A stretch of DNA of 64,000 nt from Thermodesulfobacterium thermophilum DSM 1276 (GCF_000421605.1 NZ_ATXI01000007.1:1-64000), one strand, 5' to 3'. Shown: positions 30,414-39,564, numbered from the stretch's first letter. Notes: generated by a model not told the origin, from the letters alone. Numbers and translations are program-made.

Positions 30414-31183
30414 TGCTTAGCGTAAAAAATATTTATTTCAAGCATAAAACAACCGGAAGGGAAGTTTTAAAGGGTGTAAGTTTTGATGCTCTGGATGGTA
30501 GCATTACCACAATTCTTGGCCCAAATGGTTCAGGGAAAACCACACTTTTTAAATGCATAATCGGACTGTGGAAACCTCATAAAGGCGAGGTTATGGTTGA
30601 TGGTGTTTCTGTAGATAAGCTTTCTTTCAGAAAAAGGGCAAGGATTTTTTCGGTGGTTCCTCAGGAGCATGAACCTCCTTTTCCCTATTCAGTTTTTGAT
30701 GTGGTTTTGATGGGCAGAGCAAGCTATGTTGGAGTTTTTTCATCTCCTGGTAAAAGAGATTATGAAATGGCTGAAGAGGCTTTAAAAATAGCTGGAATTG
30801 AACATTTAAGAGATGTGCCCTACACAAAAATAAGTGGTGGAGAGAGACAGCTTACCTTGATTGCAAGAGCTCTTTGCCAGAATGCTCCTGTGATGTTACT
30901 TGATGAGCCGACCTCACATCTTGATTTTAGAAATCAGATAACTCTGCTTAAAAAAATCAAGGAAATTGCAGGACAGAGAAAATTGACTGTTGTTATGACC
31001 CTACACGATCCAAATCTGGCAGGTATTTTTTCTGATAAGGTGGTTGTAATTAACTCAGGAACCAAGGTAGCAGAAGGAAGTCCTGAAGAAGTTCTTACAG
31101 AGGATTTGATTAAAAGAGTTTATGATGTTGAGGTAAGAAAAACTCAGATTAACGGACGAAGTATAATATGTCCTGTTTTGTAG
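30410..31183 (+). CDS. ABC transporter ATP-binding protein, FecE/BtuD family
   Basis: 257 residues. Walker A is ILGPNGSGKTTLFKCI, the signature is ISGGERQLTLIARAL, Walker B is VMLLDEPTSHLD, and the H-loop is MTLHDPN. It powers the importer. The next gene, a CobN-like chelatase, starts 10 bp downstream after AGGAGG, so uptake and chelatase genes share a transcript. Confidence 0.95.
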   Translation: MMLSVKNIYFKHKTTGREVLKGVSFDALDGSITTILGPNGSGKTTLFKCIIGLWKPHKGEVMVDGVSVDKLSFRKRARIFSVVPQEHEPPFPYSVFDVVLMGRASYVGVFSSPGKRDYEMAEEALKIAGIEHLRDVPYTKISGGERQLTLIARALCQNAPVMLLDEPTSHLDFRNQITLLKKIKEIAGQRKLTVVMTLHDPNLAGIFSDKVVVINSGTKVAEGSPEEVLTEDLIKRVYDVEVRKTQINGRSIICPVL

Positions 31184-31193
31184 GAGGATTAAA

Positions 31194-33599
31194 ATGCTCA
31201 AAATAGTTTCCATCGTTTGGCAGAGCTATTACAATGCAGTTTTAAGAGCATCAAAAAGTATTAAAGAGTTTAAGATAAAAGTCTACTCAGCAAGAGTCCT
31301 TGACTCAAAACCTGAGAGGCTTGATGAAGTCTTGAAAGAGATTAAAGATGCTGATATTTTATTTCTTTATCGTTCAACAGAACCAGTTTGGGAAGAGATA
31401 GAAAAAACAATAAAGAAAGAGGGTTTAAAAGCAAAAATAGTATGCCTTGGGCATGATCCTTCTTACTGGATGCTTTCCAATGTAGACCATAAGATTGTGC
31501 ATAAAGCATATAAATATCTCGTGATAAATGGGGAAAAAAATATTAAAAATCTATTTCTCTTTCTTGCTAATGAGCTCACCGGTTTAAATATTCTTTATGA
31601 TGAACCCGAAGAAATTCCATGGGAAGGGCTATATCACCCAAGGGCAGAAATCATTTTTACTGATGTTGAGGAATATCTCAGCTGGTATCAAAGATACAAA
31701 CCTCATACATACGGAAAAAATCCCACAGTTGGAATACTTTTTTCGAGGCATTACTGGATAAACGGTAATACCGAGGTTGAGGATTTGCTTATTGAAGAGC
31801 TTGAGGCAAAGGGATTTAATGTAATCTCAGCGTTTGCCTATTCTGTAAAGGATAATGCTTTAGGAACAAAGGGTAGCGGAGAGGTAATATTAGATTGGTT
31901 CTTTGATGAGCATGGTACACCAAGAATTGATATTATGGTGAAGCTTATCTCCTTTTTCTTGGGAACTAACAGAGAAAAGACAATAGATAACACTGAAGTA
32001 GCCGCAGATGGAGTTGAGATTCTGAAAAGGCTTAATGTGCCGGTTATTTCACCCGTCTCTTCTTATTATAAAACAATTGAAGAATGGGAAAAGGAAGATT
32101 TAAATCTTGATATTGGTTGGTCTATTGCGCTTCCTGAGTTTGAAGGAGTCATTGAGCCAGTTATTATTTCTGCGCAAAAAGAAGGCTCTGAAGATGAAAG
32201 GATAAAAGTCCCAATAAGAGAAAGGGTGAAAAAACTTGTAGAAAGGATTTCTCGATGGGTTGAGCTTAAAAAAACTCCTGCCCATGAAAGAAGGGTTGCC
32301 TTTATACTTCACAACAACCCATGTGCCTCTGTTGAAGCAACGGTTGGCTCAGCTGCTTATCTTGACAGCATTGAAAGTGTAGTTGAGATTATGAAAAAGA
32401 TGAAAGAATCTGGCTACAATGTTGATCCACCTGAGAACGGAAAAGCCTTGATAGATGAGATAATGAGTAAAAAGGCAATTTCAGAGTTCAGATGGACAAC
32501 TGTTGAAGAAATCGTTGAAAAAGGTGGTGTTATTGCTTTAGTTGATAAGGAAAAATATCTTGAATGGTTCAATGAACTTCCTCCCAAGACCCGTTTAAAA
32601 ATGATTGAGGCATGGGGAGAGCCTCCAGGGGAACACAAAAATGAAATACCTCCTGCAATGGTTTACGATGGAAAAATCGTAATCACAGGGCTTAGATTTG
32701 GAAATGTTTTGGTTATGGTTCAACCAAAAAGAGGATGTGCAGGAGCAAGATGCGATGGACAGGTCTGTAGAATACTTCACGATCCCGATACACCACCACC
32801 TCATCAGTATGTGGCAACGTATAAGTGGCTTTCCCGTGAGTTTAAAGCTCATGCAGTAGTTCATGTAGGCACTCATGGAAATCTTGAATTTTTGCCAGGT
32901 AAAGGGGTTGCCCTTTCTCAAGCCTGTTTTCCTGACATTGGTATTGATACAATGCCTCACCTTTATATTTACAATGCCGACAATCCACCTGAGGGTACCA
33001 TCGCCAAGAGACGCTCTCTGGCAGTTCTTGTTGATCACATGCAGACTGTCCTTACGGAAGGAGGACTTTACGATGAACTTTTAGAGCTTGACAGACTCCT
33101 TGGTGAGTATGAAGAGGCAAAGAAAAAAGAACCTGCAAGGCTTCATGTTCTTGAACACTTGATAATACATGCGATTACCAAATCAAAGCTTGACAGAGAG
33201 ATAAAAGTTTTATGGCAGGGCAAGAAGATTTCACTTTCAGAGTTAAGCCATGATGAGCTGCATCAGATACCCTTTGAGAAAATTGTGGAAGAAGCGCATG
33301 CAAAGCTTTCGCTTATTAGAAATACCCAGATCCAGGATGGTATGCATGTTTTTGGCAGGGTTCCAGAGGCAGAAAGAAGGATTGATTTTATTTATTCAAT
33401 TCTAAGATACGATGCAGGAAGTGAAGTTTCACTGAGAAAAGAGATCGCAAAATTACTTGGATACGAGCTTTCAGATCTTGTTTCGAATCCTCAGGGTTTT
33501 GATCCTGAAAAAGGCAAATCCTACGGTGCAATTTTAGAAGAGATAGACAGGATAGGCAAAGAAGTGATAAAAAAAGTTTTGTTTCAGGAGGTTAACTGA
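31194..33599 (+). CDS. CobN/BchH-family chelatase, N-terminal two-thirds (split gene)
   Basis: 801 residues. It matches the N-terminal and central parts of CobN, the large subunit of class I cobalt/magnesium chelatases: PPHQYVATYKWLSREF, VVHVGTHGNLEFLPGKG, YIYNADNPPEGTIAKRRS and VLVDHMQTV. An extra cysteine cluster, C515-X4-C520-X4-C525 in KRGCAGARCDGQVC, lies just before the catalytic-core motifs. The remaining CobN sequence is in the next gene, whose ATG overlaps this TGA (ATGA). Usual CobN is about 1270 residues, and the two pieces total 1290. HmuS of Bacteroidota haem-uptake operons belongs to this family. The tetrapyrrole and metal are unknown. Confidence 0.88.
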   Translation: MLKIVSIVWQSYYNAVLRASKSIKEFKIKVYSARVLDSKPERLDEVLKEIKDADILFLYRSTEPVWEEIEKTIKKEGLKAKIVCLGHDPSYWMLSNVDHKIVHKAYKYLVINGEKNIKNLFLFLANELTGLNILYDEPEEIPWEGLYHPRAEIIFTDVEEYLSWYQRYKPHTYGKNPTVGILFSRHYWINGNTEVEDLLIEELEAKGFNVISAFAYSVKDNALGTKGSGEVILDWFFDEHGTPRIDIMVKLISFFLGTNREKTIDNTEVAADGVEILKRLNVPVISPVSSYYKTIEEWEKEDLNLDIGWSIALPEFEGVIEPVIISAQKEGSEDERIKVPIRERVKKLVERISRWVELKKTPAHERRVAFILHNNPCASVEATVGSAAYLDSIESVVEIMKKMKESGYNVDPPENGKALIDEIMSKKAISEFRWTTVEEIVEKGGVIALVDKEKYLEWFNELPPKTRLKMIEAWGEPPGEHKNEIPPAMVYDGKIVITGLRFGNVLVMVQPKRGCAGARCDGQVCRILHDPDTPPPHQYVATYKWLSREFKAHAVVHVGTHGNLEFLPGKGVALSQACFPDIGIDTMPHLYIYNADNPPEGTIAKRRSLAVLVDHMQTVLTEGGLYDELLELDRLLGEYEEAKKKEPARLHVLEHLIIHAITKSKLDREIKVLWQGKKISLSELSHDELHQIPFEKIVEEAHAKLSLIRNTQIQDGMHVFGRVPEAERRIDFIYSILRYDAGSEVSLRKEIAKLLGYELSDLVSNPQGFDPEKGKSYGAILEEIDRIGKEVIKKVLFQEVN

Positions 33600-35068
33600 T
33601 GGAAATTTTAAAGAAGATTGACTGGCAAAGACCAGAATGGAAGGCAATAAAGGAAAAAATTCTTGAAATTAACAGAAAGATTGAGGAATCACGTGAGATA
33701 GAATCTTTACTTCATGGACTTTCTGGAGGGTATATTCCTCCAGGTCCTTCAGGATTGATAGCCCGTGGAAGGGATGATGTTTTACCTACAGGGAGAAACT
33801 TTTACAGCCTTGATCCCCACAGAGTTCCTACAAAAACTGCCTTTGAGATTGGTAAAAGACTTACTGAAAAACTTATTGAAAAGCATGTTACTGAAGAGGG
33901 GAGATATCCAGAAAATGTTGCTATTTATTGGCAGTGCTCAGACATCATGTGGGCAGATGGAGAGGGTATGGGTCAGATTATGTATCTTTTAGGAGTAAAG
34001 CCTATATGGCTTTCCAATGGAAGGGTCAAAGGGTTTGAAATAATTCCTTTAAATGAGCTTGGTAGACCCCGCATTGATGTCACCATCAGGGTCTCAGGTA
34101 TTACAAGAGACAATTTCCCGATGTGCATCGAACTTATAGATGAGGCCATACAAGTAGTTGCCTCTTTAGATGAGCCATTGGATATGAATTTTGTTCGCAA
34201 GCATACTTTAGAGTTAATTGCTCAAAATGAAGTTGACTTTCGTTCAGCAACATTAAGAGTTTTCTGCTCAATGCCTGGTACCTATCAAGCAGGGACTCAG
34301 CTTGCTGTTTATGCTTCGGCATGGAAAGAAGAAAAAGACCTTGCGGAAGTATTTCTTTACTGGAATGGATATGCCTACGGAAAGGGAATCTGGGGTGAAA
34401 GCAAGCATAAAGAGTTTGCCCAGATTTTAAAAAGCGTTGATATTACTTACAATAAAGTAGTATCAGACGAGTACGATCTTTTGGGATGTTGCAGTTATTT
34501 TGGAACTTATGGAGGAATGACAGCTGCAGCAAGGCATTTAAGTGGTAAGGAGGTAAAAACCTACTATGGAGATACAAGAAATCCTGACCATGTAGAGGTA
34601 AGAACACTTTCTGATGAGATAAGACGTGTGGTAAGGACAAAGCTTCTAAATCCAAAATGGATTGAGGGAATGAAGAGACACGGATATAAAGGTGCTGGGG
34701 ATATTTCAAAAAGAATAGGAAGAGTCTATGGTTGGGAAGCAACAACTAAAGAAGTTGATGACTGGATATTTGATGACATAGCAAGAACATTTATCATGAA
34801 CGAGGAAAATAGAAAATTTTTTGAGGAACATAATCCATGGGCGATGGAAGAGATTGCCAGAAGACTTATTGAGGCGATGGAGCGCGGATTGTGGAATCCT
34901 TCCGAGGATGTAAAAGAGGTCTTGAAGGTATTTTATCTTGAAATTGAAGGCTGGATAGAAGAAAAAATGGGAGATATTAAAGGGGATTTTCAAGGAGGTT
35001 CAATTGATGTTATAACAGCAGAAGAGGTAGAGTTCTGGAAAAATAAAATGAGAGAGGTAATAAAATGA
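33599..35068 (+). CDS. CobN-family chelatase, C-terminal third (split gene)
   Basis: 489 residues, continuing CobN from a linker. Recognisable segments are [63 protein letters not shown], a [10 protein letters not shown] stretch and [22 protein letters not shown]. On its own it lacks the HVGTHGNLEFLPGK core in the previous gene, so the two polypeptides must work together. Its start overlaps the upstream stop (ATGA). This argues for a working two-gene form rather than random breakage. Confidence 0.88.
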   Translation: MEILKKIDWQRPEWKAIKEKILEINRKIEESREIESLLHGLSGGYIPPGPSGLIARGRDDVLPTGRNFYSLDPHRVPTKTAFEIGKRLTEKLIEKHVTEEGRYPENVAIYWQCSDIMWADGEGMGQIMYLLGVKPIWLSNGRVKGFEIIPLNELGRPRIDVTIRVSGITRDNFPMCIELIDEAIQVVASLDEPLDMNFVRKHTLELIAQNEVDFRSATLRVFCSMPGTYQAGTQLAVYASAWKEEKDLAEVFLYWNGYAYGKGIWGESKHKEFAQILKSVDITYNKVVSDEYDLLGCCSYFGTYGGMTAAARHLSGKEVKTYYGDTRNPDHVEVRTLSDEIRRVVRTKLLNPKWIEGMKRHGYKGAGDISKRIGRVYGWEATTKEVDDWIFDDIARTFIMNEENRKFFEEHNPWAMEEIARRLIEAMERGLWNPSEDVKEVLKVFYLEIEGWIEEKMGDIKGDFQGGSIDVITAEEVEFWKNKMREVIK

Positions 35069-36075
35069 TATTTCCATTTACTGCTATTGTCGATCAGGAA
35101 GAGATGAAGCTTGCATTAATTCTTAATGTGATCGACCCAAGCATCGGTGGAGTACTTATTATGGGTGAAAAAGGAACTGCTAAATCAACAACTGTTCGTG
35201 CTTTGGCTGATTTACTTCCTGAGATAGAAGTGGTTAAGGGTTGTAGATTCAACTGTTCCCCGGAAGGGCCTTTTTGCAGTGATTGTTTAGAAAAAATTAA
35301 AAATAACGAAACATTAGAGTTTGAAAAAAAGAAGATGAGAGTGGTTGAGCTTCCACTTGGAGTAACCGAAGACAGGGTTGTTGGGAGCCTTGATATTGAG
35401 CATGCAATAAAAAAAGGCGAAAAACGCTTTGAGCCAGGTATTCTTGCAGAGGCCAACAGAAACTTTCTTTATATTGATGAAGTGAATCTTTTAGAAGATC
35501 ACATTGTGGATTTACTCTTGGATTCTGCAGCGATGGGAGTAAACACGGTCGAAAGGGAGGGGATCTCCTTTGTTCATCCTGCAAGATTTATTCTTGTTGG
35601 AACCATGAACCCTGAAGAAGGAGAACTCCGTCCACAACTTCTCGACAGATTTGGACTGTGTGTTTTTGTTAATTCATTAAAAGAAAAGAGTTTAAGAGTT
35701 GAAGTACTTAAAAGAAAAGCCGAATTTGATGATGATCCTGAAGGTTTTTTAAAAAAATGGGAACCTCATCAACAAAGCCTTGCCGCAAGGATCATAAAGG
35801 CAAAAGAGAATCTTAAAAACGTAAAAATTACTGAAGACGCTCTCTCTAAAGTTGTTGAGATTACTTCTCAATTAAATCTTGATGGTCATAGAGCAGACAT
35901 AGTGATGTTAAAAGCTGCCCGTGCTCATGCAGCGTATAATGAAAGAAAAGAGATTATTCCAGATGATATTAAAAAAATTGCGCCTTTAGCTTTAAAACAC
36001 AGGCTTAAAAGACTACCTTTTGAAGAAATCTCAACAGAACTGGAAAAGCTTAACGAAGTTATTACACGAATATAG
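35065..36075 (+). CDS. ChlI/BchI-like AAA+ chelatase subunit
   Basis: 336 residues. Walker A is [16 protein letters not shown], the Walker B region is [20 protein letters not shown], and the sensor region is [25 protein letters not shown] cysteine-bearing loop ([15 protein letters not shown], about residues 59-73) is typical of BchI proteins. It would form the ATPase ring that drives metal insertion by the CobN-like subunit (CobS-equivalent). It overlaps the previous gene by 4 bp. Confidence 0.92.
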   Translation: MIFPFTAIVDQEEMKLALILNVIDPSIGGVLIMGEKGTAKSTTVRALADLLPEIEVVKGCRFNCSPEGPFCSDCLEKIKNNETLEFEKKKMRVVELPLGVTEDRVVGSLDIEHAIKKGEKRFEPGILAEANRNFLYIDEVNLLEDHIVDLLLDSAAMGVNTVEREGISFVHPARFILVGTMNPEEGELRPQLLDRFGLCVFVNSLKEKSLRVEVLKRKAEFDDDPEGFLKKWEPHQQSLAARIIKAKENLKNVKITEDALSKVVEITSQLNLDGHRADIVMLKAARAHAAYNERKEIIPDDIKKIAPLALKHRLKRLPFEEISTELEKLNEVITRI

Positions 36076-36076
36076 A

Positions 36077-37891
36077 ATGACTTTTTCAGATTTTGTAGAC
36101 CAAGAACAGGCAAAACTTGCTCTGATTTTAAATGCAATACTGCCAGACTGTGGTGGACTTCTATTAGTTGGTAAGAGAGGAACAGGCAAGTCCACCCTCT
36201 TAAAAGCTTTCAAAAATATTGTTCAGGCTCTTAATATTCCTTTTGTTGAACTTCCCATGAATTCTACTGAAGAGGCAGTTTTAGGCGGAATTGATATTGA
36301 AGAGACAGTTAAGCAAGGTAGAAGAATTTATCAAAAAGGACTTGTTTCAAAGGCACACGGGGGATTTCTTATGATTGAAGATATAAACCTTTTCCCTAAT
36401 GATATACTCTCCCTGATTTTTGAAGTCCAATCAAGAGGGGAAAATATCATTGAAAGAGAAGGAATTACACTAAAAGAGCCAGCTAAATTTCAGATTCTTG
36501 CAACGATGAACCCAGAGGAAGGAGATTTTTCAGCTCATTTTCTTGATAGATTTGGTATGTGCGTGATTATGGATGAAATTAAAGATAAAAATAAAAGGAT
36601 AGAGATCGTAAAACTTAATCTCGACTGTGCAGATCAAAATAAGGATTTTCAGTTAATAGAAAGAATTTTAAAGTCAAAGGAATTTATCAAACAACTCAGA
36701 CTTTCAGATGAAATAAAAGAATACATAGCCGAATTAACGCTAAAAGAAGCTGTTTCAGGACATAGGGCTGATATATTTTTAATGTATGCCTCAAAGGCCT
36801 ATGCAGCTTATAAGGAAGAAAAAGAAATCCGAAAAGAACATGTTGATAGGGTTGCTCCTCTTGTTTTTATTCACAGAAAAAGGCAGGTTGAGAATCCTCA
36901 AACAGAAGAGAAAGAACAAGAGCAGAAAAGAAAGGAAAATACAGAGGAAAGAGGAAACAAAGAAAATAAACCAAAACATACTTCATCAACTCAATTTTCC
37001 GAGCAAGGAAGTCCTCAGGAAAGGCCATCAAGTGAAAAAGAGGAAGTTTTTCCAGTTGGTGACAGCTTTAAAGTAAAAAGAATTTTATTGAAAAAGGATA
37101 GAATTTTGCGAGAAGCATATGGAAGAAGAACAAAAACAAAAATAAAAGGTAGAGGAGGAAGATTTGTTAGAAGTCTTATGCAAAAAAGAGAGGATATTGC
37201 CATTTCTGCAACACTTAGAGCAGCAGCTCCATTTCAAAAAGTAAGAGGTAGAAAAGATAAGCTTATCATAAAAGATCAGGATCTAAGATATAAAGAAAAA
37301 GAGAGAAAGATGAGCCATATTGTTATATTTGTTGTGGATGCTTCTGGTTCTATGGGTGTTGAGCAAAGGATGATACAAACAAAAGGAGCAATACTGTCTC
37401 TTCTTATGGATTGCTATCAGAAAAGAGATAAAGTTGCGATGATTGTTTTCAGAAAAGACCGTGCAGAGGTAGTTCTCCCCCCAACCTCTTCTCATGACCT
37501 TGCTTTAAAAAGACTAAAACAAATTCCCACAGGAGGTAAAACACCACTTTCAGCAGGGCTTATGGAAGCATATAAGTTGATAAAAAGAACATCTTTAAAA
37601 GAACCAGAAGCCCGTTTTTTGATGATTCTCGTCACAGATGGCAAAGCTAACGTTCCTATCGCTGAAAAATCCTCTATCACTTTATTTGAAGAAGTCAGGA
37701 AAATCTGTTCTACACTGAAAAATATACCTAAAGTCGATTTTGTAGTCGTTGATACAGAAAAGAAAAATAAATTTATAAAAATAGATATGGCACTAAAAAT
37801 TGCAGAGTGGCTTTCTGGTAAATATTTTAAAATAGATACTCTTACATCTGAAAATCTTGTAGAAATTGTAAATTTTTATAAGATTGATTAA
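36077..37891 (+). CDS. ChlD/BchD-like AAA+ and vWA chelatase subunit
   Basis: 604 residues from the ATG one base after the previous stop; an upstream in-frame TTG at 36020 would overlap chlI by 56 bp and is less likely. The AAA+ domain (about 1-270) keeps a good Walker A, VGKRGTGKSTLLKAF. A Lys/Glu/Gln-rich linker (about 275-345) leads to a C-terminal von Willebrand A domain (about 410-600) with the MIDAS motif VDASGSMG. BchD bridges the I ring and the large subunit. It is the last gene of the operon; the IS remnant begins 12 bp after its stop. Confidence 0.92.
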   Translation: MTFSDFVDQEQAKLALILNAILPDCGGLLLVGKRGTGKSTLLKAFKNIVQALNIPFVELPMNSTEEAVLGGIDIEETVKQGRRIYQKGLVSKAHGGFLMIEDINLFPNDILSLIFEVQSRGENIIEREGITLKEPAKFQILATMNPEEGDFSAHFLDRFGMCVIMDEIKDKNKRIEIVKLNLDCADQNKDFQLIERILKSKEFIKQLRLSDEIKEYIAELTLKEAVSGHRADIFLMYASKAYAAYKEEKEIRKEHVDRVAPLVFIHRKRQVENPQTEEKEQEQKRKENTEERGNKENKPKHTSSTQFSEQGSPQERPSSEKEEVFPVGDSFKVKRILLKKDRILREAYGRRTKTKIKGRGGRFVRSLMQKREDIAISATLRAAAPFQKVRGRKDKLIIKDQDLRYKEKERKMSHIVIFVVDASGSMGVEQRMIQTKGAILSLLMDCYQKRDKVAMIVFRKDRAEVVLPPTSSHDLALKRLKQIPTGGKTPLSAGLMEAYKLIKRTSLKEPEARFLMILVTDGKANVPIAEKSSITLFEEVRKICSTLKNIPKVDFVVVDTEKKNKFIKIDMALKIAEWLSGKYFKIDTLTSENLVEIVNFYKID

Positions 37892-38051
37892 AGATTATTT
37901 CATAGTGTTTATTTAATTGTGTCTATCAATTTGGGGTAAGAAGCCTCCCTCCTAAAATTAGATATCATCCAACAATACCAAATATAACACCTTGTAAACT
38001 GAATCCACCTCCGAAAATACCTTTCCACCTTAGCCCTTATCAATATCTTTT

Positions 38052-38495
38052 TCATTTGAACCATCTCTCCTTAAACTTCATCAACCTTTGCCTCACTTCC
38101 TCCCGATTGTGGGGCAATTTTTCTGCCTCCTTTAGCCCCCTCAATCCGTCTCCTATTACTACCTCTACCCTCTTTAGCCCCCTACCTTTAAGCTCTACCA
38201 ATACCTCTCTCCAATTAATCGCGCTCTCCCCCTCAGAACCAAAAACCCAAAAACCCAAAAACCCAAAAACCCAAAAACCCAATATCTCCCTCCTACCCTC
38301 ACACGTAAGCCCAACAAACACAACTACATATACCGGCTCCTTACTAACACCTCCTCTCCTTAACACCTCCTCTTCAACCTCTCGATTCCTCCATTTATCT
38401 ATCTTTTGAGTCGCTACCTCTATAAGTCTACTAATGCTTGCAGGAGAGTTAATAGGGAAGGTTTTTCGGTTTAAAATCTCTTTTAAGTCTTTCAT
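38052..38495 (-). pseudogene. IS256-family (mutator-type) transposase remnant
   Basis: An open frame of 147 codons, against about 400 for intact transposases. SISRLIEVATQKIDKWRNRE and FVGLTCEGRREILGFWVFG match the DNA-binding and pre-catalytic parts, and GRGLKRVEVVIGDGLRGLKEA matches the region of the second catalytic Asp. The usual first catalytic Asp (YLFLD-type) region looks deleted, and the C-terminal third with the catalytic Glu is missing. An 8-bp tandem repeat inserts GFWVFG-like repeats within the frame. It is probably inactive. Confidence 0.75.
38241..38280. repeat. Five tandem copies of an 8-bp unit (AAAAACCC)
   Basis: Five perfect AAAAACCC units run from 38241 to 38280, with partial units at both edges (ACC before, AA after). 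On the minus strand it reads GGGTTTTT and encodes the GFWVFG-type repeats in the transposase remnant. Each unit is 8 bp, so a change of one copy shifts the frame and three copies restore it. It probably arose by slippage in an unselected sequence. Confidence 0.95.
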
Positions 38496-38660
38496 AGGCT
38501 TCCCCTCCTTCTTAATTTTGATTTTAACTTTATCATTTTTACCGGTAAGGGAAGCTCTTTACTACAAAAATTTAGACACAACTAATGAAACACTACCGGG
38601 AAGATTAATATAATTTTGTGACATTTAAACTTTGAACTTACAAAAAATTTATCTTAGGGA

Positions 38661-38689
38661 TTGACTTTTGTTTAAAGATGAATTATTTT
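38661..38689 (+). promoter_or_regulatory. Promoter of the desulfoferrodoxin-rubredoxin operon
   Basis: TTGACT (38661-38666) and TATTTT (38684-38689) with a 17-bp spacer, 31 bp before the ATG of the desulfoferrodoxin gene. The surrounding sequence is very AT-rich, so the exact -10 is uncertain. No clear PerR or Fur box was identified. Confidence 0.6.
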
Positions 38690-38720
38690 AATTTAAAAAC
38701 TTTTATAAAAAGGAGGGGTT

Positions 38721-39101
38721 ATGGCGGTAAAACTTGGGCTTTATAAATGTCAGGTCTGTGGAAACATTGTGTTGGTGATACATGAAGGAAAGGGACAGTT
38801 AGTATGTTGTGGGAAACCGATGGAGTTACAAAATCCTAATACAGTGGATGCAGCCGTTGAGAAACATGTTCCTGTGATAGAAAAAGAAGGGGATGTCTAT
38901 AAGGTAAAGGTAGGAAGCGTGCCTCATCCTATGACAGAGGAGCATTACATAGAGTGGATTGAGTTGCATGCTGATGAAGATAAGGTTTACATTAAGTTTT
39001 TGAAGCCTGGGGAGGCTCCTGAGGCGGTTTTTGAGGTAAAAGCAGCAAAGGTAGTGACTAAGGAGTGGTGCAACCTTCATGGATATTGGCAAAGCGCATA
39101 A
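38721..39101 (+). CDS. dfx: Desulfoferrodoxin (superoxide reductase, two-iron type)
   Basis: 126 residues. The N-terminal desulforedoxin-like FeCys4 centre uses YKCQVCGN and LVCCGKPM. The catalytic FeHis4Cys centre uses [19 protein letters not shown] and [10 protein letters not shown]. It reduces superoxide to peroxide without releasing oxygen, a standard defence of sulfate reducers and other anaerobes. Electrons come from rubredoxin, and three rubredoxin genes follow. A strong AAGGAGGGG lies upstream. Confidence 0.97.
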   Translation: MAVKLGLYKCQVCGNIVLVIHEGKGQLVCCGKPMELQNPNTVDAAVEKHVPVIEKEGDVYKVKVGSVPHPMTEEHYIEWIELHADEDKVYIKFLKPGEAPEAVFEVKAAKVVTKEWCNLHGYWQSA

Positions 39102-39124
39102 ATTTTAAAGATAGAGGTGAAGTT

Positions 39125-39301
39125 ATGGCTGAAAAACCTAAAAAGTATAAATGTAGCAGATGTGGTTATATTTATGACCCCGAGCAAGGAGATACAAAAG
39201 GAAATATTCCCCCAGGTACACCTTTTGAGAAACTTCCAGATAACTGGAAGTGCCCAAGATGTGGAGCCCCTAAAAATATGTTTTTACCTTTGCCAGATTA
39301 A
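39125..39301 (+). CDS. Rubredoxin 1
   Basis: 58 residues from the ATG after AGAGGTGAAGTT; an upstream in-frame extension overlapping dfx is rejected. The Fe(Cys)4 site is [15 protein letters not shown] with CPRCGAPKN. It carries single electrons in the cytosol, probably to the superoxide reductase or the flavodiiron protein at 40171. Its size and the NWKCPRCGA end match canonical rubredoxins. Confidence 0.95.
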   Translation: MAEKPKKYKCSRCGYIYDPEQGDTKGNIPPGTPFEKLPDNWKCPRCGAPKNMFLPLPD

Positions 39302-39328
39302 TTAGTAAAATAAACAGGAGTAAGTTTT

Positions 39329-39523
39329 ATGGAAAAGAACCACAAAAGAGGAAAAAAATATAGGTGTAAATGTTGTGGTTACCTTTATGACCCGGAGAAA
39401 GGGGATCCTTCGAGGTTTGTTTCTCCTCCAGGAACTTGTTTTGAGAACCTACCTGAAAGCTGGACTTGCCCTCATTGTGGAGCTAACAAAACCACGTTTA
39501 AGGAAGAGGAAGGCGGTTTCTAA
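39329..39523 (+). CDS. Rubredoxin 2 (longer, divergent)
   Basis: 64 residues. The iron site is [15 protein letters not shown] with CPHCGANK. It differs from its neighbours in a basic N-terminal extension ([11 protein letters not shown]), a changed loop ([18 protein letters not shown]) with a fifth cysteine, and an acidic C-terminal tail. This could tune redox potential or partner choice. It is the second of three tandem rubredoxins, probably co-transcribed from the dfx promoter. Confidence 0.93.
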   Translation: MEKNHKRGKKYRCKCCGYLYDPEKGDPSRFVSPPGTCFENLPESWTCPHCGANKTTFKEEEGGF

Positions 39524-39564
39524 GTTGTTACTTAAACCATAAAAATTAAACCAGGAGGTTACCT

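Larger units (their letters stand above)
37903..38595. mobile_element. Decayed IS256-like element with imperfect terminal inverted repeats
   Basis: The left end 37903-37925 (TAGTGTTTATTTAATTGTGT and on) matches the reverse complement of the right end 38573-38595 (TAGTGTTTCATTAGTTGTGT and on) at about 20 of 23 positions, with weaker similarity further in. The ends enclose a minus-strand transposase fragment and no other gene. Complete IS256 relatives are about 1.3 kb, so this 0.69-kb copy has lost half. No direct target repeat is visible at the borders. It sits just downstream of the chelatase operon. Confidence 0.7.

Noticed and set aside
36020-36076. Upstream TTG start for the ChlD-like gene
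   Set aside because: It would overlap the ChlI-like gene by 56 bp and adds residues not typical of the domain start; the ATG at 36077, one base after the previous stop, fits the operon's tight spacing.
38241-38280. CRISPR array or telomere-like element
   Set aside because: The unit is 8 bp with no spacers and lies in a transposase relic; there are no cas genes in the window.
39065-39124. Longer start for rubredoxin 1
   Set aside because: The extension lies inside dfx. The ATG at 39125 has its own ribosome site and gives a normal rubredoxin N-terminus.
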